From Cyanophora paradoxa (Eukaryota; Glaucocystophyceae; Cyanophorales; Cyanophoraceae), in assembly GCA_004431415.1 (NCBI GenBank), contig QPMI01000628.1, positions 1-64,000 on the forward strand: DNA of 64,000 bases, given 5' to 3'. This document shows positions 50,601 to 62,100 of the stretch, one piece after another. A program made the position numbers and the translations under genes. The notes beneath the pieces are model-generated. The model was not told the DNA's origin and did no database searches. It saw only the letters and a program-made list of their open reading frames with translations. Positions within the stretch are counted from its first letter, which is position 1. Every line of letters starts with the position of its first letter.

Positions 50601-53349
50601 TCGGGGGGGGGGGTAGACCTGCTTCTTGCGGGGCACGACACGACGCAGACGACGCTCTGCTTCGCGCTCGCCGCCCTCGCCCGCTGCCCCGAGGTCAGCG
50701 CCCTCCCCTCCCCCCCTCCCCCCCCCTTCTCGCGCACCAACCCCCTCTATCTACCCCCTACTCCTTTCCCTTCGCCCTCGCCCCCCATCCTCTCCGCAGC
50801 CTATAGGCTCCTCGCCTAGACCTGCCTCGCCCGCTGCCCCGAGCGTCGCGCAAGTTTATAGGGGTCAAATCCGCTCCGGGTACATAGCGCTGGTCCTACG
50901 GAACTAGCTATCGACAGCGCTGCCATCCGGAGGAGCATACGAGATATATAGGGCGGGGCCGGGGGGGGGGGGGGGGGGGGGGGACAGCCGTCGCTTCAGG
51001 AACCGGATCGCGCCTATAATCGCGTACCCGTCGCCTGCCTCCGTCGCCGTCCTCCTTCCCTTCCCTCGATAGAACGTGAATCGTAAATTCGATCTGGCAG
51101 GTCGAGAGGGAGCTGCGAAACGACATGGACCGGGCCCTCGGCGGGCGTACCCCCACCTACGACGACATCCGCGGTCCGCCGCCGCGGTCTTAATTTAGAT
51201 CTGCCGGCCTGCCAGGGAAGCCTTGGAGCCGGCGTTTCGAACCAGATCCCGCAGCGCTGGGGCCGTTGGAGGCCTGCATGAAGGAGGTCCTGCGCCTGTA
51301 CCCCGCCGCCGGCACCGGGTGCGCCCGCGCCCGTACCCCGCCCCGCCCCTCTCACCCCCGCACTCTCCCCCCCCGTGCACACACACGGCCGTACCCCGCC
51401 CCGCCCCGCCCCGCCCCCACCCCCCAGAAGCCGATACCGACGCCACCGCCCCCCCGCAGAATCGTGCGGATGGCCCCGCCGGGGGGGATCGAGCTCGGGG
51501 GGTACAGGATCCCGGAGGGGAGGTGGATGGCGGCGTCCCCCTGGCAGGTGCCCGACCCCGCGCCCAGAGAGAGAGAGATGGATAGACAGACGGGAGCTCG
51601 CTCCTTGGCCGTAAAACCCTCACCGAGTTCAATCTTAGTCCTGAATCAAAGATCCTCGTCGAGTTCCAATCTGAAGAACCTTATGAGCACGCCTTCATGT
51701 CTACTAGGCTAAGCCTTGAAGCTTGGGAAGAAGAAAGTAACTTTCGTAATCGAGCGTGAAAGATTCGCATCTGCTGGCCGCAGCTGCACCGCGACCCGCG
51801 GGTCTTCCCCGAGCCGGGGCGCTTCGCCCCGGCCTAAGACTAAGCTTAGACCTAATCTTTCTTCTTAAGATCTAGAACATTGCGCATGCGAAGAACAACC
51901 TAACAATCGTAATCAAGCTTAAGAAATCACACCCGCGGCTTATATATATATGTCGCGCGCGCCCCCCGCAGCTGCACCGGGACCCGCGGGTCTTCCCCGA
52001 GCCGGAGCGCTTCCTCCCGCGCCGCTTCGCCGGGCGCGACGAGGCCCGTGACCGCGCGTGGATCGCCTTCGGGTGCGCCTTTGGCTCGGCTTTGAGCCAA
52101 ACCAAAATAAATTGAGTTCTCTTACATGAGCTATGAAGCCTTAAGCTTAGAACTGAGCCTTATAATACGATTAGAGCCTCACGCTGGGCCTTACAACACG
52201 ATTAGAGTCTATATCTCTGTACTGTGTTTGCGCTGTGAGACGCGCGCGCGCAGCGGGGGCCCGCGGATGTGCGCGGGGGCGCGCTTCGCGCAGGTCGAGT
52301 TCGTCGCCGCCCTCGCCTGCCTCCTCCAGGTGCCAGAGGGCTATTAATAGCATGCAGCAGCGCCTGTCTCCCCTAGGCTATAGCTAGAAACTGCCTCTAG
52401 CGGACTCTAGATCACCACCTCCGCTAGAGGCGCCTGCCTCCTCCAGGTGCCAGAGGGCCAGACCCCCGATAGCTAGGCGAGATCTAGACCAGATCTACAC
52501 AGACTAGAAATTCCCTTTAGTGGATATATAGAGACTCCCTCTGGCGGACTCTAATCAGCAACTTCGCTAGACCAGATCTAGATCTAGACAGACTTGAGAT
52601 TTCTCATAGCTCCCCCCCCATAGCTCTAGATTTGGGCGCCAGACGTGCCCAGAGATCCCACGTGCACCTTATAATTACAGCTGGATAGAGAATATTAAAA
52701 GTATTCAGCAGCGCCTGCCTCCTCCGATCCAGGTGCGCATGCCAGAGACCAGCCTGGCAGAGACCAGCCTCCGGTAGAGGCGCTTCCTTGGCTGGGTAGC
52801 TTGCTTGCTCCGCGGCTCACCGAGCGGGCGGCCCCCCGCCCGGCGGGCGCGCGCAGCGGTACGAGGTGGAGGCGGCGCCGGAGGGGGCGCCCTGGCCCTA
52901 CCCCTCCTTCGGCATGACCCTCGCGCCCCAGGTGCGAACGAAGGAATCCAAGGCTGACGGAATCTTTGAGCAAGAGGGGCCCGGGTATAGGAATCTAGAG
53001 CGCGGAATTCTAGAGATCTCCCCCACTTCGCCTGCGCCTCCAGCTCCGCTTTCGTCGGGCGCCGCTGTCAATCTACTCTCATTACAAGAAAAGTCTTATG
53101 TAAGCGAAGGAACTTAAACACAGGAATCTATGGCTAGAGTTATAAATACATAGATGTTCTCAATTTAGTCTTCGAAGTCGTTTTTAGTCTAGACCTTCGA
53201 CTTCCCTCCGAGTCCCTCTGACCGGTACCGCGATCCTCGCGCTTCAGGCCGACTGCGCCGTGCGCCTCCGCCGCCGCGCGGCCGCGGCCGCGGCCGGGGG
53301 TGCGGCCGCGGGCGCCCCCGCGGCCCCGGAGCCGGAGCCCGAGGCGTAG
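47697..53349 (+). CDS. Cytochrome P450, complete copy B
   Basis: Microsomal-type haem monooxygenase. Exon 1 (47,697-47,774) encodes a 26-residue N-terminal anchor (MDSSQVLAVAVALTACGAAA) and ends at CAG/GT. Exon 2, from about 47,914, holds the hinge GKEMPGPKTVPLLGNLPE. The C-helix exon has GPFHRAHRRTVVQAMNDRMF (about 48,490). LPGGLTWERFAEDFAIY is at 49,230. The I-helix is VDLLLAGHDTTQTTLCFALA (50,614). The ExxR exon KEVLRLYP starts at 51,255. PPGGIELGGYRIPEG is the beta region. LHRDPRVFPEPERFLPRRF is the PERF box (51,967). The haem signature FGGGPRMCAG is assembled across the intron ending at 52,253, with the Cys ligand in the 52,254-52,329 exon. The last exon ends at TAG 53,347-53,349. AGHDTT and the exon set fit the CYP4/CYP97/CYP711-type superclan, but family and substrate cannot be named. 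All key residues are present. Confidence 0.85.
51773..51836 (+). repeat. Truncated duplicate of the P450 PERF exon
   Basis: GCAGCTGCACCGCGACCCGC and what follows repeat the acceptor and first half of the exon at 51,967. It reads LHRDPRVFPEPGRFAPA and stops. It lies upstream of the real exon and would introduce a stop if spliced in. Confidence 0.85.
52431..52458 (+). repeat. Echo of the P450 haem-exon 3' end and donor
   Basis: 28 bp identical to 52,314-52,341: the last 16 nt of the haem exon (CGCCTGCCTCCTCCAG) plus the donor GTGCCAGAGGGC, placed about 100 bp into the downstream intron. No acceptor precedes it closely. Confidence 0.9.
52711..52747 (+). repeat. Second echo of the P450 haem-exon 3' end
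   Basis: GCGCCTGCCTCCTCC, GATCC, AGGTG, CGCAT, GCCAGAG: the same exon-end/donor sequence with two 5-bp insertions, about 400 bp into the intron. Confidence 0.75.
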
Positions 53350-54640
53350 GCCCTCCTTGGCCCTTGCAGGGTTTCCGCCCGAGTTCCACGTGAGCACATG
53401 TGCTCCAGTGCCCAGCACTCGAGTATAAGTGCTCCAATTTTTGTTTTTGCAATGCCCAGCTGATCATGAGATCGATATCGATGTGCCAGCTGCATGCAAA
53501 GAGGGGCTGACCATGATCATGAGAGAGCTTGGGTCCCGGAGGGGCCACGGATGCTTATAATTAATTATAAATATAGGTCGAGTTTAGGCCAAGCTAAATC
53601 CATCGGTGCGGCTCTAGCGCGAAATCCACCGCCCATTGAGCACTTCACGGAAACTCTACGACGCAGGGGAAGTACTCGATAGGTTGAGGTTAGTTGAGGA
53701 CGCATTATTATTGAGCACATTATAATTAGTTGAAGGACTCGATAGGCCTCGCTATAGGGGCACGCAGACATCGATCGAGCAAAGCCGATTGCAATGCACT
53801 GTACATGTGGCTCGGTGGACCCGCCACGTGCAGTGCTGCGCTAGGGGCTCCGGGCGCCGTTCTCGCGGCCGCCGCCCGCCTCCTCCTCGTCGCTGAGGGG
53901 GGCGCCGCTGCTGAACTTGACCCGGAGCGGGGAGCCGCGGGCGGTGCGGAGGAGCCCGCCGATCCGCGGCGACTCGACGGCGGCGGCCGCCGCCGGGCTC
54001 GAGCCCGAGCGCGCGAGCCGCAGCGCCGCCTCTGATCCAGGCCATCCTCCCTGGTGGTCACGTGCCCCCAGGCCGCCTCGTGCCCGGGCTTGACCCCCCG
54101 CACCCCCCGAGCCGCCAACAGTTAATCGATCTAGACACCCCCTTCTTAAAAAAGTAGGGCCCCGGCCCGGCGGTGGGGGCAAAGTGCCGACGGGTAGCGA
54201 GAGGGGCGCTGTCATTTTGAAACAGAAACGTCGCGCGCCGACGGGGGCCTGAGCTCGAGGTTCGCCCTCATTGCGGGGGACCTAGGGGGCGCGTGAAGCG
54301 GGGTACCGGCACCCATCCCCTCAGCAGTCCGTGAGGCCCTCACCGTCGGTCATCTGCGGGGGGTACGCGGGGCGTTAGGGGCCCCCGGGGGCGCCGGAAG
54401 GCGAGGGGGTCACTTCTCAGGTCAGCCACCGCCTATGCTTCGAGTCCTGCTTAGAATTAGCCCGCCGCGCTTGGCGGGAGCGAGCCCAGCCTAAGGAAGG
54501 TCCAAGCCCCGCGCCCCGCGCCGTTCTCGATACTCACCGGAGTGAAGACACCTGTGCAGGGCCGCCCGGCCGGGCACTAATATTAGAGGCAGGGGGGTAC
54601 AAGCTGCGAGGGTGGGGAGGGGTGCGAACCCGATGGCTTC
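53350..54640. other. No supportable gene
   Basis: Downstream of the P450. AT-richer to 53,800, then GC-rich. A minus-strand stretch (about 53,850-53,960, RIGGLLRTARGSPLRVKFSS) has some coding look but no links to neighbouring exons. Confidence 0.35.
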
Positions 54641-55609
54641 TCGACGCTGTACTTGCCTGCTCGGGGGAGGGGTACGTGAGCGGTTGGATAAGTGGAGGGG
54701 TACTGAGGACGCTGCAAACGTGCCTGTGCCATAGCCTGCAGGCCGGTCAGACGCAGTGTGATTCAGAGGGGGGAGGGGGGGAAAGGAGGTACTTACACTC
54801 GTAGCAGTGCGTGGTCTTCTCGCCGTTGCAGGCTGAAGGTGGGGGCACGACGGTCGGCGGGCCGCCAATCGGAGGGGGGGGGGGGGGGGGGGGGGCGAAG
54901 GGGGTAAGGGGGCGCACAGAGGCAAGGCTTTCTGGAAAACGGACGCATGTCTCCAACGCTGAAGTACGGGGTTACGCGGGAACGCCGCAGCAAAAAGCCG
55001 GGGCGCCCGCCCCGCGCACCCCTTACAGACGCCGCAGGTCACGATGCCAGTCCCATTGCACCGCTTGCAGGCGGGGAGCTACGCGGACAAGGACGTAAGC
55101 GCACGCACGCGCGCGAAGCAACATGTTAGAGGCTCGAAATGCGCGCGCACGGTCTCGAGCTCCTCGTCGTCGAAGCCCGGGAGGATGGGGCTCAAGAACT
55201 TCGCGGCGCTGAGGCCCAGGCGGTCCTCGATGGGCGGCAGCAGCGGCCATTCCTCGAGGTCCCCGAACCCCTTGGGCTTCCCGCTCTTCTTGTCCGCGCG
55301 GAACACGACCGGCCCGCCCGCGCCGACCGCCCCGCAGCAGCAGAACTCAACTCTTCGCGCCAGGGCCCGTGCCGACCTGCAGCTGGCGTTCGCATGCTTC
55401 GAGGCGCCGCTAGAGCTGCTGCTCGCCGCCGCGGCGCGGGCGGGCGCCGCCGATGACTCGAACGCGGGAGCCGGTGCTGGATCGGCGCGGTCGAACCACT
55501 GCGGCCTACGCGTCCTGTGCGTGGCTAATCGCTGTGCGGATGCATCTGGAAGCGCGCCGCTGGCGGCCAGGCCGGCCGCGAGGCGGCTGATGTCGAGCGA
55601 GCCGATCAT
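54640..55609 (-). CDS. DnaJ-type zinc-finger protein
   Basis: The ATG at 55,609 opens MIGSLDISRLAAGLAASG, followed by a Ser/Ala-rich region and a conserved-looking block (FRADKKSGKPKGFGDLEEWP, ILPGFDDEELETVRAHFEPL). Downstream exons give CKRCNGTGIVTCGVCKG (about 55,065), then CNGEKTTHCYECK (54,835) and GYGTGTF (54,700). These are CxxCxGxG-type repeats of a DnaJ cysteine-rich domain. Proteins with only this domain act as thiol/chaperone factors in plastids (for example BSD2, LQY1, PSA2), but no J-domain or clear transit peptide is visible, so location is open. The 3' end is not resolved; GKYSVEKPSGF at 54,635-54,660 may be the last exon. Confidence 0.6.
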
Positions 55610-56171
55610 AGGGCGCTGACCGCGGGCTGCAGCTGCCGAAGCCGAGCGCCCAGCTTAAAGAATCGGTAGGATCGTATGTCTTCGCTCTGGCTGCAAGAAC
55701 GCCTCTACAGCTACCAGGCTAGCTGTGCAAGCCAAGCCGCCGAAGAAGCTGCGGTGGGGGGGGGGGGGGGGTGCCGGATTTCGGCCGCCGGGCCGCTGAA
55801 GCGCGTCGAAGAGAAGGGAGAGACGCCCGCGCGACGAAGGGATCGGAGAGATCTAGAGCCCTCCGAGGCTCGCCGATCGGGGGGTGCCGGATTTCCAAGT
55901 TCGGCCGCTGGACCGGAGCCTCGGAGCGTGTCGAAGCTTGAAGGGAGAGCTCGAGACGTCGACGCCCGCGACGAAGGAATCGGAGAGATCTAGCTAGATC
56001 TAGAGCCCTCTGCAGCGCATACGTCCAGTCCGCTCGCCGCTAGCGCTCCTGGCTCCGCTCATGCTGCGTCCGCCCCCTCGCCCGTGCTGCGAGCAGCCGC
56101 CCCTCCCGCCCTCGCAGCGGATCGCGTCTCTCGTCCTCTCGGCACACAAACACACACACGCGCGCGCCACG
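55610..56171. repeat. Degenerate tandem duplication between genes
   Basis: The block GGGGTGCCGGATTTC...GGAGAGATCTAGAGCCCTC occurs at about 55,770-55,863 and 55,879-56,011 with indels and substitutions. A G-run precedes the first copy. No gene is visible. Confidence 0.65.
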
Positions 56172-59100
56172 CTATACGTCGCCGTCGTCCTCCTCGTCGT
56201 CGCCGCCCCTGCCGCCCTTGCGGCCGCCGCCGGCCCCCTGCCGAAGGTTCGCCATCGCTCGCAGGAACTTGTTCGGCGTCCAGACGTGCGTCGAGCCTGT
56301 CAGGCGGCGGGTTCGAATCCGGCGCGGGCCGGATGTGGGCGCAAGGGACGGGTACCGACGAGGATGTCGCGCTTGTTCGCGTTGGCCACTTCGTGCGCCG
56401 CCCGCGTCTCGCTGGGAGCGGCATCAGCGAAGTTGACGCTGGGGTCTAGGGGGTACGGGTCCACACCTGAAAGTCACGCCGCCCGCAACGAACACTATGA
56501 CGCGGGGCCCCGTCACCGTCTCCTCCTGCGCCGCGGGTTCGGATCCGGGCGGGGATGTTTCCCCAAAGGGGGTACACGAGCCTTGCCCTTCTTGCCGGCG
56601 CCCCAGGAAGGCTTCTTCGTCGACCGGCGCTCCTCGGAGGCCGACGAGGAACCCGCCCCCGGCTGCACCTGCGTACCACCAGCACGAGTCAGGAGGGGTT
56701 GAGAGAGATGAAGGGGGGGGAGGAGGGGAGAGCAGGACCTTGCGCGTGTCGTAGAAGGGGTATGCGTCCGCAGGCAACTCGTCCTTCACGAGCTCCTTTG
56801 GGGGGGGGGGGGGGGTCAGCAGGAGGGTACGGAAGTTGCAGGACACGAGGGGGGGTACGAGGGCCCACCTCGAGAATGGTGCGGAGGTGCGGCTGGTACC
56901 TCGAGAGCTCGTAGGGCACGTCGTCCGAGCGCTGCGGGGCGTGAGGGGGGGACCGGTGCAGGCGAAAAAAAAGCCTGGGGTACCCGCGTCTTCTTCCGCT
57001 TCTTCCCCCCGAAGAGTGACTTGGAGAGGCTCTTCTGGGGCTACGAGGGGGCGAGATCAGATCAGAAAAGATCGGATCGGATCAGATCGGATCAGATCAG
57101 ATCAGATCAGGTGAGATCGAATTCGAACCTTGGCGATGGAGACGCCGATCTCCTTCAGGTTGAGCAGGGCGGCCTGGCCGGCCGGCTGGCGTCAGCCGCG
57201 GGGGGTACGTCGCGGGGCCTGCCCTCTCCCAGGACTAGGATTGAGCACGCCTCCCATCCTCCTATCCGGCCGCGGGGTTCCCAAAGACGCCTCCCATCCT
57301 ATCCGGCGCGCGCACCTGGTCGGGCTATCCCATCCTATCCCTCCCAGCCCTGGGCACGCCTCCCACCCTACCCGCCCCGCCTCCCATCCTCCCATCCTAC
57401 CCGCTCTCAGCCTACCTGGTCGGCGAGGGTCAGGCCGGCGGACTTGAAGAGCTTGTCGCGGTCGCTCTCCTTGATGCCCTCCTGCGCGCGGCGCGGGCGG
57501 GGCGGGCGTGAGTGAGGCGGCGCGGCAAGTCGTCGCCTCCCGCGCATTGTGCAGGGGAGCTGGGCGCTGGACCCCGCGCCCCTCTAGCTAGCAACTAGGC
57601 GCTGGACCCCGCACCCCCATCACCTGGGTGATGATGTAGATCATAACTAGGGGACTAGGGGGACTAGCGCATGGAGCAAGGGACTAGGCGCTGGACCCCG
57701 CGCCCCTCCACCAAGTCCGGCGCCTCTACTCCCGACTCTCGCGGGCACCTGGGTGATGATGTAGATCATGAGGAGGCGCATCTTGTCCTCCGGGGAGCGC
57801 GAGGTGTCGGCGAGCAGCGGGATCAGCGCGTTCACGAGGCCACGCGGCGCGTTCCCGTCCACGTCCTCCCCGCACGCCATGTCCTGCGCTCGCATCGGAT
57901 CCGATCCGATCCGATCCGATCTGATCTAAGGCGGGGCTAGAGGCGGGGGTCGGGCGGGGCGCCCGGCCGACCTGCTTCTAAGATCTCAAAGCTTCGAAGA
58001 TCTAATTATCATAGAAGAAGGAGGCGTCGGGGACCTGCTCGAGGCGGGAGAGCTTCTCGAGGTCTAAGCTTCTAGATCCCAGAGCTTCTAGATCCCAAAG
58101 CTTCTAAGACCTAAGATCTTCTAAGACCCAAGATAGATCTTCTTGGGTACCGGGCGGACCTGCTCGAGGCGGGAGAGCTTCTCGAGGTCGAGCTCGTGGA
58201 ACTTGGCCATGCAGTTCTTCAGCAGCGTCATGTGCAGCGAGTACTGCGCGCGCGAGGAGCGTGAGAGGCAGAAGCGCAGCCGAGCATGCTAGGGTGCTAG
58301 GGTGCTAGGGTGCTAGGGTGCAAGGGCGCAGCGTTGCAGGCGTCGAGCTGCTAGAGCTAGAGGGCCGCCCGCCCAGCTAGGGGTCAAGCTGCTAGGGCTA
58401 GAGGGCCCAGAGAGCTAAAAGGCCCGAACGTGGAATCCAAACGAGGCGCGAATCTTAGCTCGAGCGGACCTTGGCGAGGAGCTCCTTGGCTAGGAATCTA
58501 AACTTAACCAAACTATCTCCAAATCCTGGGATCTACAGGGCGTACCTTGGCCAAGAGCTCCTTGGCCTGGGGCAGCGAGCGGATCGCCTCCATCATGTCC
58601 GAGAGCTCCTTCACCTCGCCCACCGACGCCCGCGCCGCCTTGTTGTTCTGCGCGGGATGGAAGGCCGAGGCCGAGCGGATCAGCGGGGGTTCTTCAGAAG
58701 GATCGGGTTACTGGAGCGGGCAGCAGAGATCAGGAATACTGCTAGAGTTCCGGTTGCCGCAGGCTGATACCGCCGAGCACTCTCCCCTAACCTCCAAGCG
58801 CCCTCGGCCCGCCCCGCGGCCCGCGGGGGCGGGGGCGGGGGAGGGGGCGGGGGCGGCTCGGGGAGGGCGGCCTCTTAGGCCGTAGGCCTCGTAGGCCGGA
58901 TCTCTGATCTCTGATCTCAAAAGCGGACCTTGAGGTAGTCGTTGAACTGGTCGACGACGGAGTTCATGCACTCCGCCACGTGGCTGTGCCGCAGCGTCTG
59001 AAGAAGAAGAGGAAGAAGAAGTCAGAAGAGCAGGGGTTGGGGGGGGGGGGGGGGGGGCGGTGGGGGCGAGGGGGTGGGGGGGTACTTCGCGGACCTGCCA

Positions 59101-62100
59101 GAGGGCGTCGTTCTCGCCCAGGACGACCTCGCGCTCCCCGGAGCCCGACGCCTGCGGCGAAAGGAACGGGTACGTGAGCGAGAGAGCCAGGGAAGCGGCG
59201 GGGGAGGGTGGCTGAGCCGGAGGGCTTGTGTCTTTTTATCCATCTCGTGGATCTCACTGTTAGCTTTTTGGGCCGCGCACCTTGCCCTTCTTGGCGCCGG
59301 AGCTGCTGCCCTCGTCGGCGGCCGGCGCGCCCTCCGCCTTCAGCCTGTCCCGAGATCGGATCAGATCGGATCGGATCAGATCAGATCAGATCTGACCTGA
59401 TGCGGTCGCCGTCCTCGACGTCGAGCAGGTCGTAGACCATCGCCTGCGCGGACATAAGGCTCGAGAAGGCTGACAGGAGCGCGGCGGGGCGAGCGGGGGC
59501 CGGCCGGGCCGGGGCGGGGCCGGGCCGGGGCGGGCCGGGCCGGGGGCCGGGCGGGGGCAGCCGCCTTCGTGGGTGAAGCACGACCCGATAGATAACTCTC
59601 TCTTAGTTCTCTCTTAGGCGCTGGGCCGGGGGCGGGGGCGGGAGTCTGCCTGGTAGGGGTACTCGTGGGTTACTAGCAGACTAGTACGAGGACTAGTACG
59701 AGGCTTCGAACATCGTCTCTCGGGGGGCCGGGGGCGGGCGCGGGGGCGGGGGTTTGCCTGGTAGGAGTACTCGTGGGTGAGGCAGGCGACGGCGTCGACG
59801 GAGCGGTCCAGGATCAGCAGCGTCGCCGGCTGCGGCGCCGTCGCCTGCCCAAGGAGGAAGGGGAAGAGGTTAGGAGGCGCTGAAACACCCTCTTCCAAAC
59901 TTAGACCTTAGACCCTTAAACCCTAAAGGGGAGGAGGTCGGGAGGCGGCGACCGGACGGGTCGCGCTGGAAGAAAGACCTCCCCCAGACTTTAGAACGTT
60001 AAAGCCTGGGAAACGGAGGGGAGGGGTCGGAGGCCGTAGTTGAGGAGGGACACGAGGCGTCCCAATGGCGTTCCTAGGGCCGCGCAGGACCCCTTCCCCC
60101 CCCCCCCCCCCCCGCCCCCTCCCCCCCTTCCCCCCGGGCGCGGCGGGCGGACCTTGATCACGCCGCTCTTGCAGGCGGCGGACCCTTAGACCCTTAGAAC
60201 CTTAGAGCCCGGGGATCGGAGCTTGGATTAGAGCCCTTAGCGTCTTAGCTTCGGCTTCTTAAGCTTCATAGCATCAGAATCCCCTTGAGCTCGCTCTTAG
60301 CGACTTCACAGCGGCGGGCGGACCTTGATGACACCGCTCTTGCAGGCGGCGTCGATCTTGCTGGCGGCGAGCTTCGCCAGCTCGGCCGCGACCTGGCCGG
60401 CAGGGCGGGGCGGGGCGGGGCGGGGCGGGGCCGGCGTCAGTCACGCGGGCGAGGGGAGCTCGAGGGCAAGCTTAATTGAGAAGCCGGCGCTGAGCAGCTC
60501 GAGGATAGTCGCTCGCTAAGCTGACCGCTTGAGGAGCCCTAGCGCTTAGCGAGCTTGTGGAGCTCATGAAGCTAAAGCTTGAGTAACTCAAGAAGCCGAA
60601 GCTGGGATCGAGGGGCGGCTAAACTAGCTAAGCTGACCTGGGAGTGCGAGTCGTGGCGGACGACGGGCTATGAAGCTTAAGAATCGTTCGCTATGAAGCT
60701 ATGAAGTTTCTAAGAGCGAGCTTAAGGAGATTATGATGCTATGAAGCTTAAGAAGCCGAAGCCAAGCGGACCTGGGAGTGGGAGTCGTAGCGGATGATGG
60801 GGTTCTCGCCCAGCGTTGCGCACAGCGTCATCAGCTGCGCCCCCGCCGGCGTCAGCGGGGGGCGGGAGGGAGGCGGGGCGAGCCGCCGAGCCCGGAGGCC
60901 GAGCTAGGAAAGCTGTAACGGAGGGAGGCGAGGAGAGCCGCCGAGCCCGGAGGCCGAGCCAAGGTAAATCGAAGCATCTAAGATGCAAGCCAAACTCGGC
61001 CCTTCTCGTTAGGCCTTAGCTTAAGCTGAGGCGGGCCGAGCGTGGCGTCTGCGCCCGTCTAGCCCGGATCGCCCCTCGCTCGCGCGCGTGAACCTTTTAA
61101 GGCCTCTAAGCCTCTAGATAGGCCCTGCTAGATAGGCCTCGAAGCAGAGGTGGGCCTAGCCTGGCGTCTCACGCGCCTGGACCATGGTGCGGTCCAGGAG
61201 CCCCCAGAGGCCGAGCTAAGTAGGTTAAACCGTAGCACCTAGGCTAGGCGAGCTAGGCGAAGCTGCAGCATCTAAGATGCAAACTAAACTTCTCAGTCTG
61301 GCCGGTGCGGTCCTTCTAGATGGGCCTCCAAGCAGACCTGGACCATGGTGCGGTCCTTCTCGATGGCGGCCTCGCGCTTGCCCTGGAAGTCCGGCGAGAA
61401 GAGCAGCGCCAGCGAGTCCGGCAGCTCCTCCTGGGCTGCGAAGGGGGGTAAGGGGAGGACGGGGGGGAGAGGGGGAGGGGGGTACTGCGCACTCTTGGCG
61501 CCGCCGGTGCCCCAGAAGCGCAGGAGGTCGGGCGGGTCGAAGAGGAACGTCGACCCCTTCTCGCTCCCCTCGTACGCTGATCCGATCCGATTCCAATCAG
61601 ATCGAATTCTTCGAGTTCGAATTCGAATTCGAATCTTAAATTTGCGTACCCAGGAACTCGAGGTAGACCTCCTTGACCGTCCGGATGCGCTTGATGAGCG
61701 GATCGCACGTGCGCAGCTTGCGGAAGAGGTCGTCGCTGATCTCTGCGCAGCGGGCGGGCGTGTCAACAGGACGGAGAAGGACCGGCGGAGCGGAGCGGGC
61801 GCGGGCGCGGGCGCACTGGAGGTGATGAAGAGGTGGACGGCGGCGTACTGGGGCCGCTTCGCGTCCTTAAAGTCTTCGCAGAGGGCGTCGATAGAGCGCG
61901 CCGTGGGCGAGATGATGTAGATCGCCTCCATCTGGGGGCGCAGCGCCCCGCGTCGGAAGGCTGCTGCGGGCGCGCGGCGCGGGCGCGGCGGCGGGTGGGC
62001 GGCGGGCGGACCTCGGAGAGCGGCTGGCGCTTGGCCTTGCCCTCCGGATCGATCTTTTCCACGACTGCGCGGCGCGGCGGTCGGCGGCGGGGCGGCGCGG

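Larger units (their letters stand above)
43055..51650. repeat. Inverted segmental duplication, arm B
   Basis: Reverse-complement counterpart of 3,960-10,020. It is longer because of a 426-bp retroposon (43,199-43,624) and a 2,994-bp CACTA element (44,352-47,345), both absent at the matching points of arm A. Confidence 0.9.

Noticed and set aside
56281-56345. GGGTTCGAATCCGG, a tRNA B-box-like word
   Set aside because: It lies in an SM intron next to the exon STHVWTPNKF. No acceptor or anticodon stem can be formed.
58289-58320. TGCTAGGG repeats considered as interstitial telomere sequence
   Set aside because: The unit does not match TTTAGGG, TTAGGG or TTTTAGGG, and only four copies are present.
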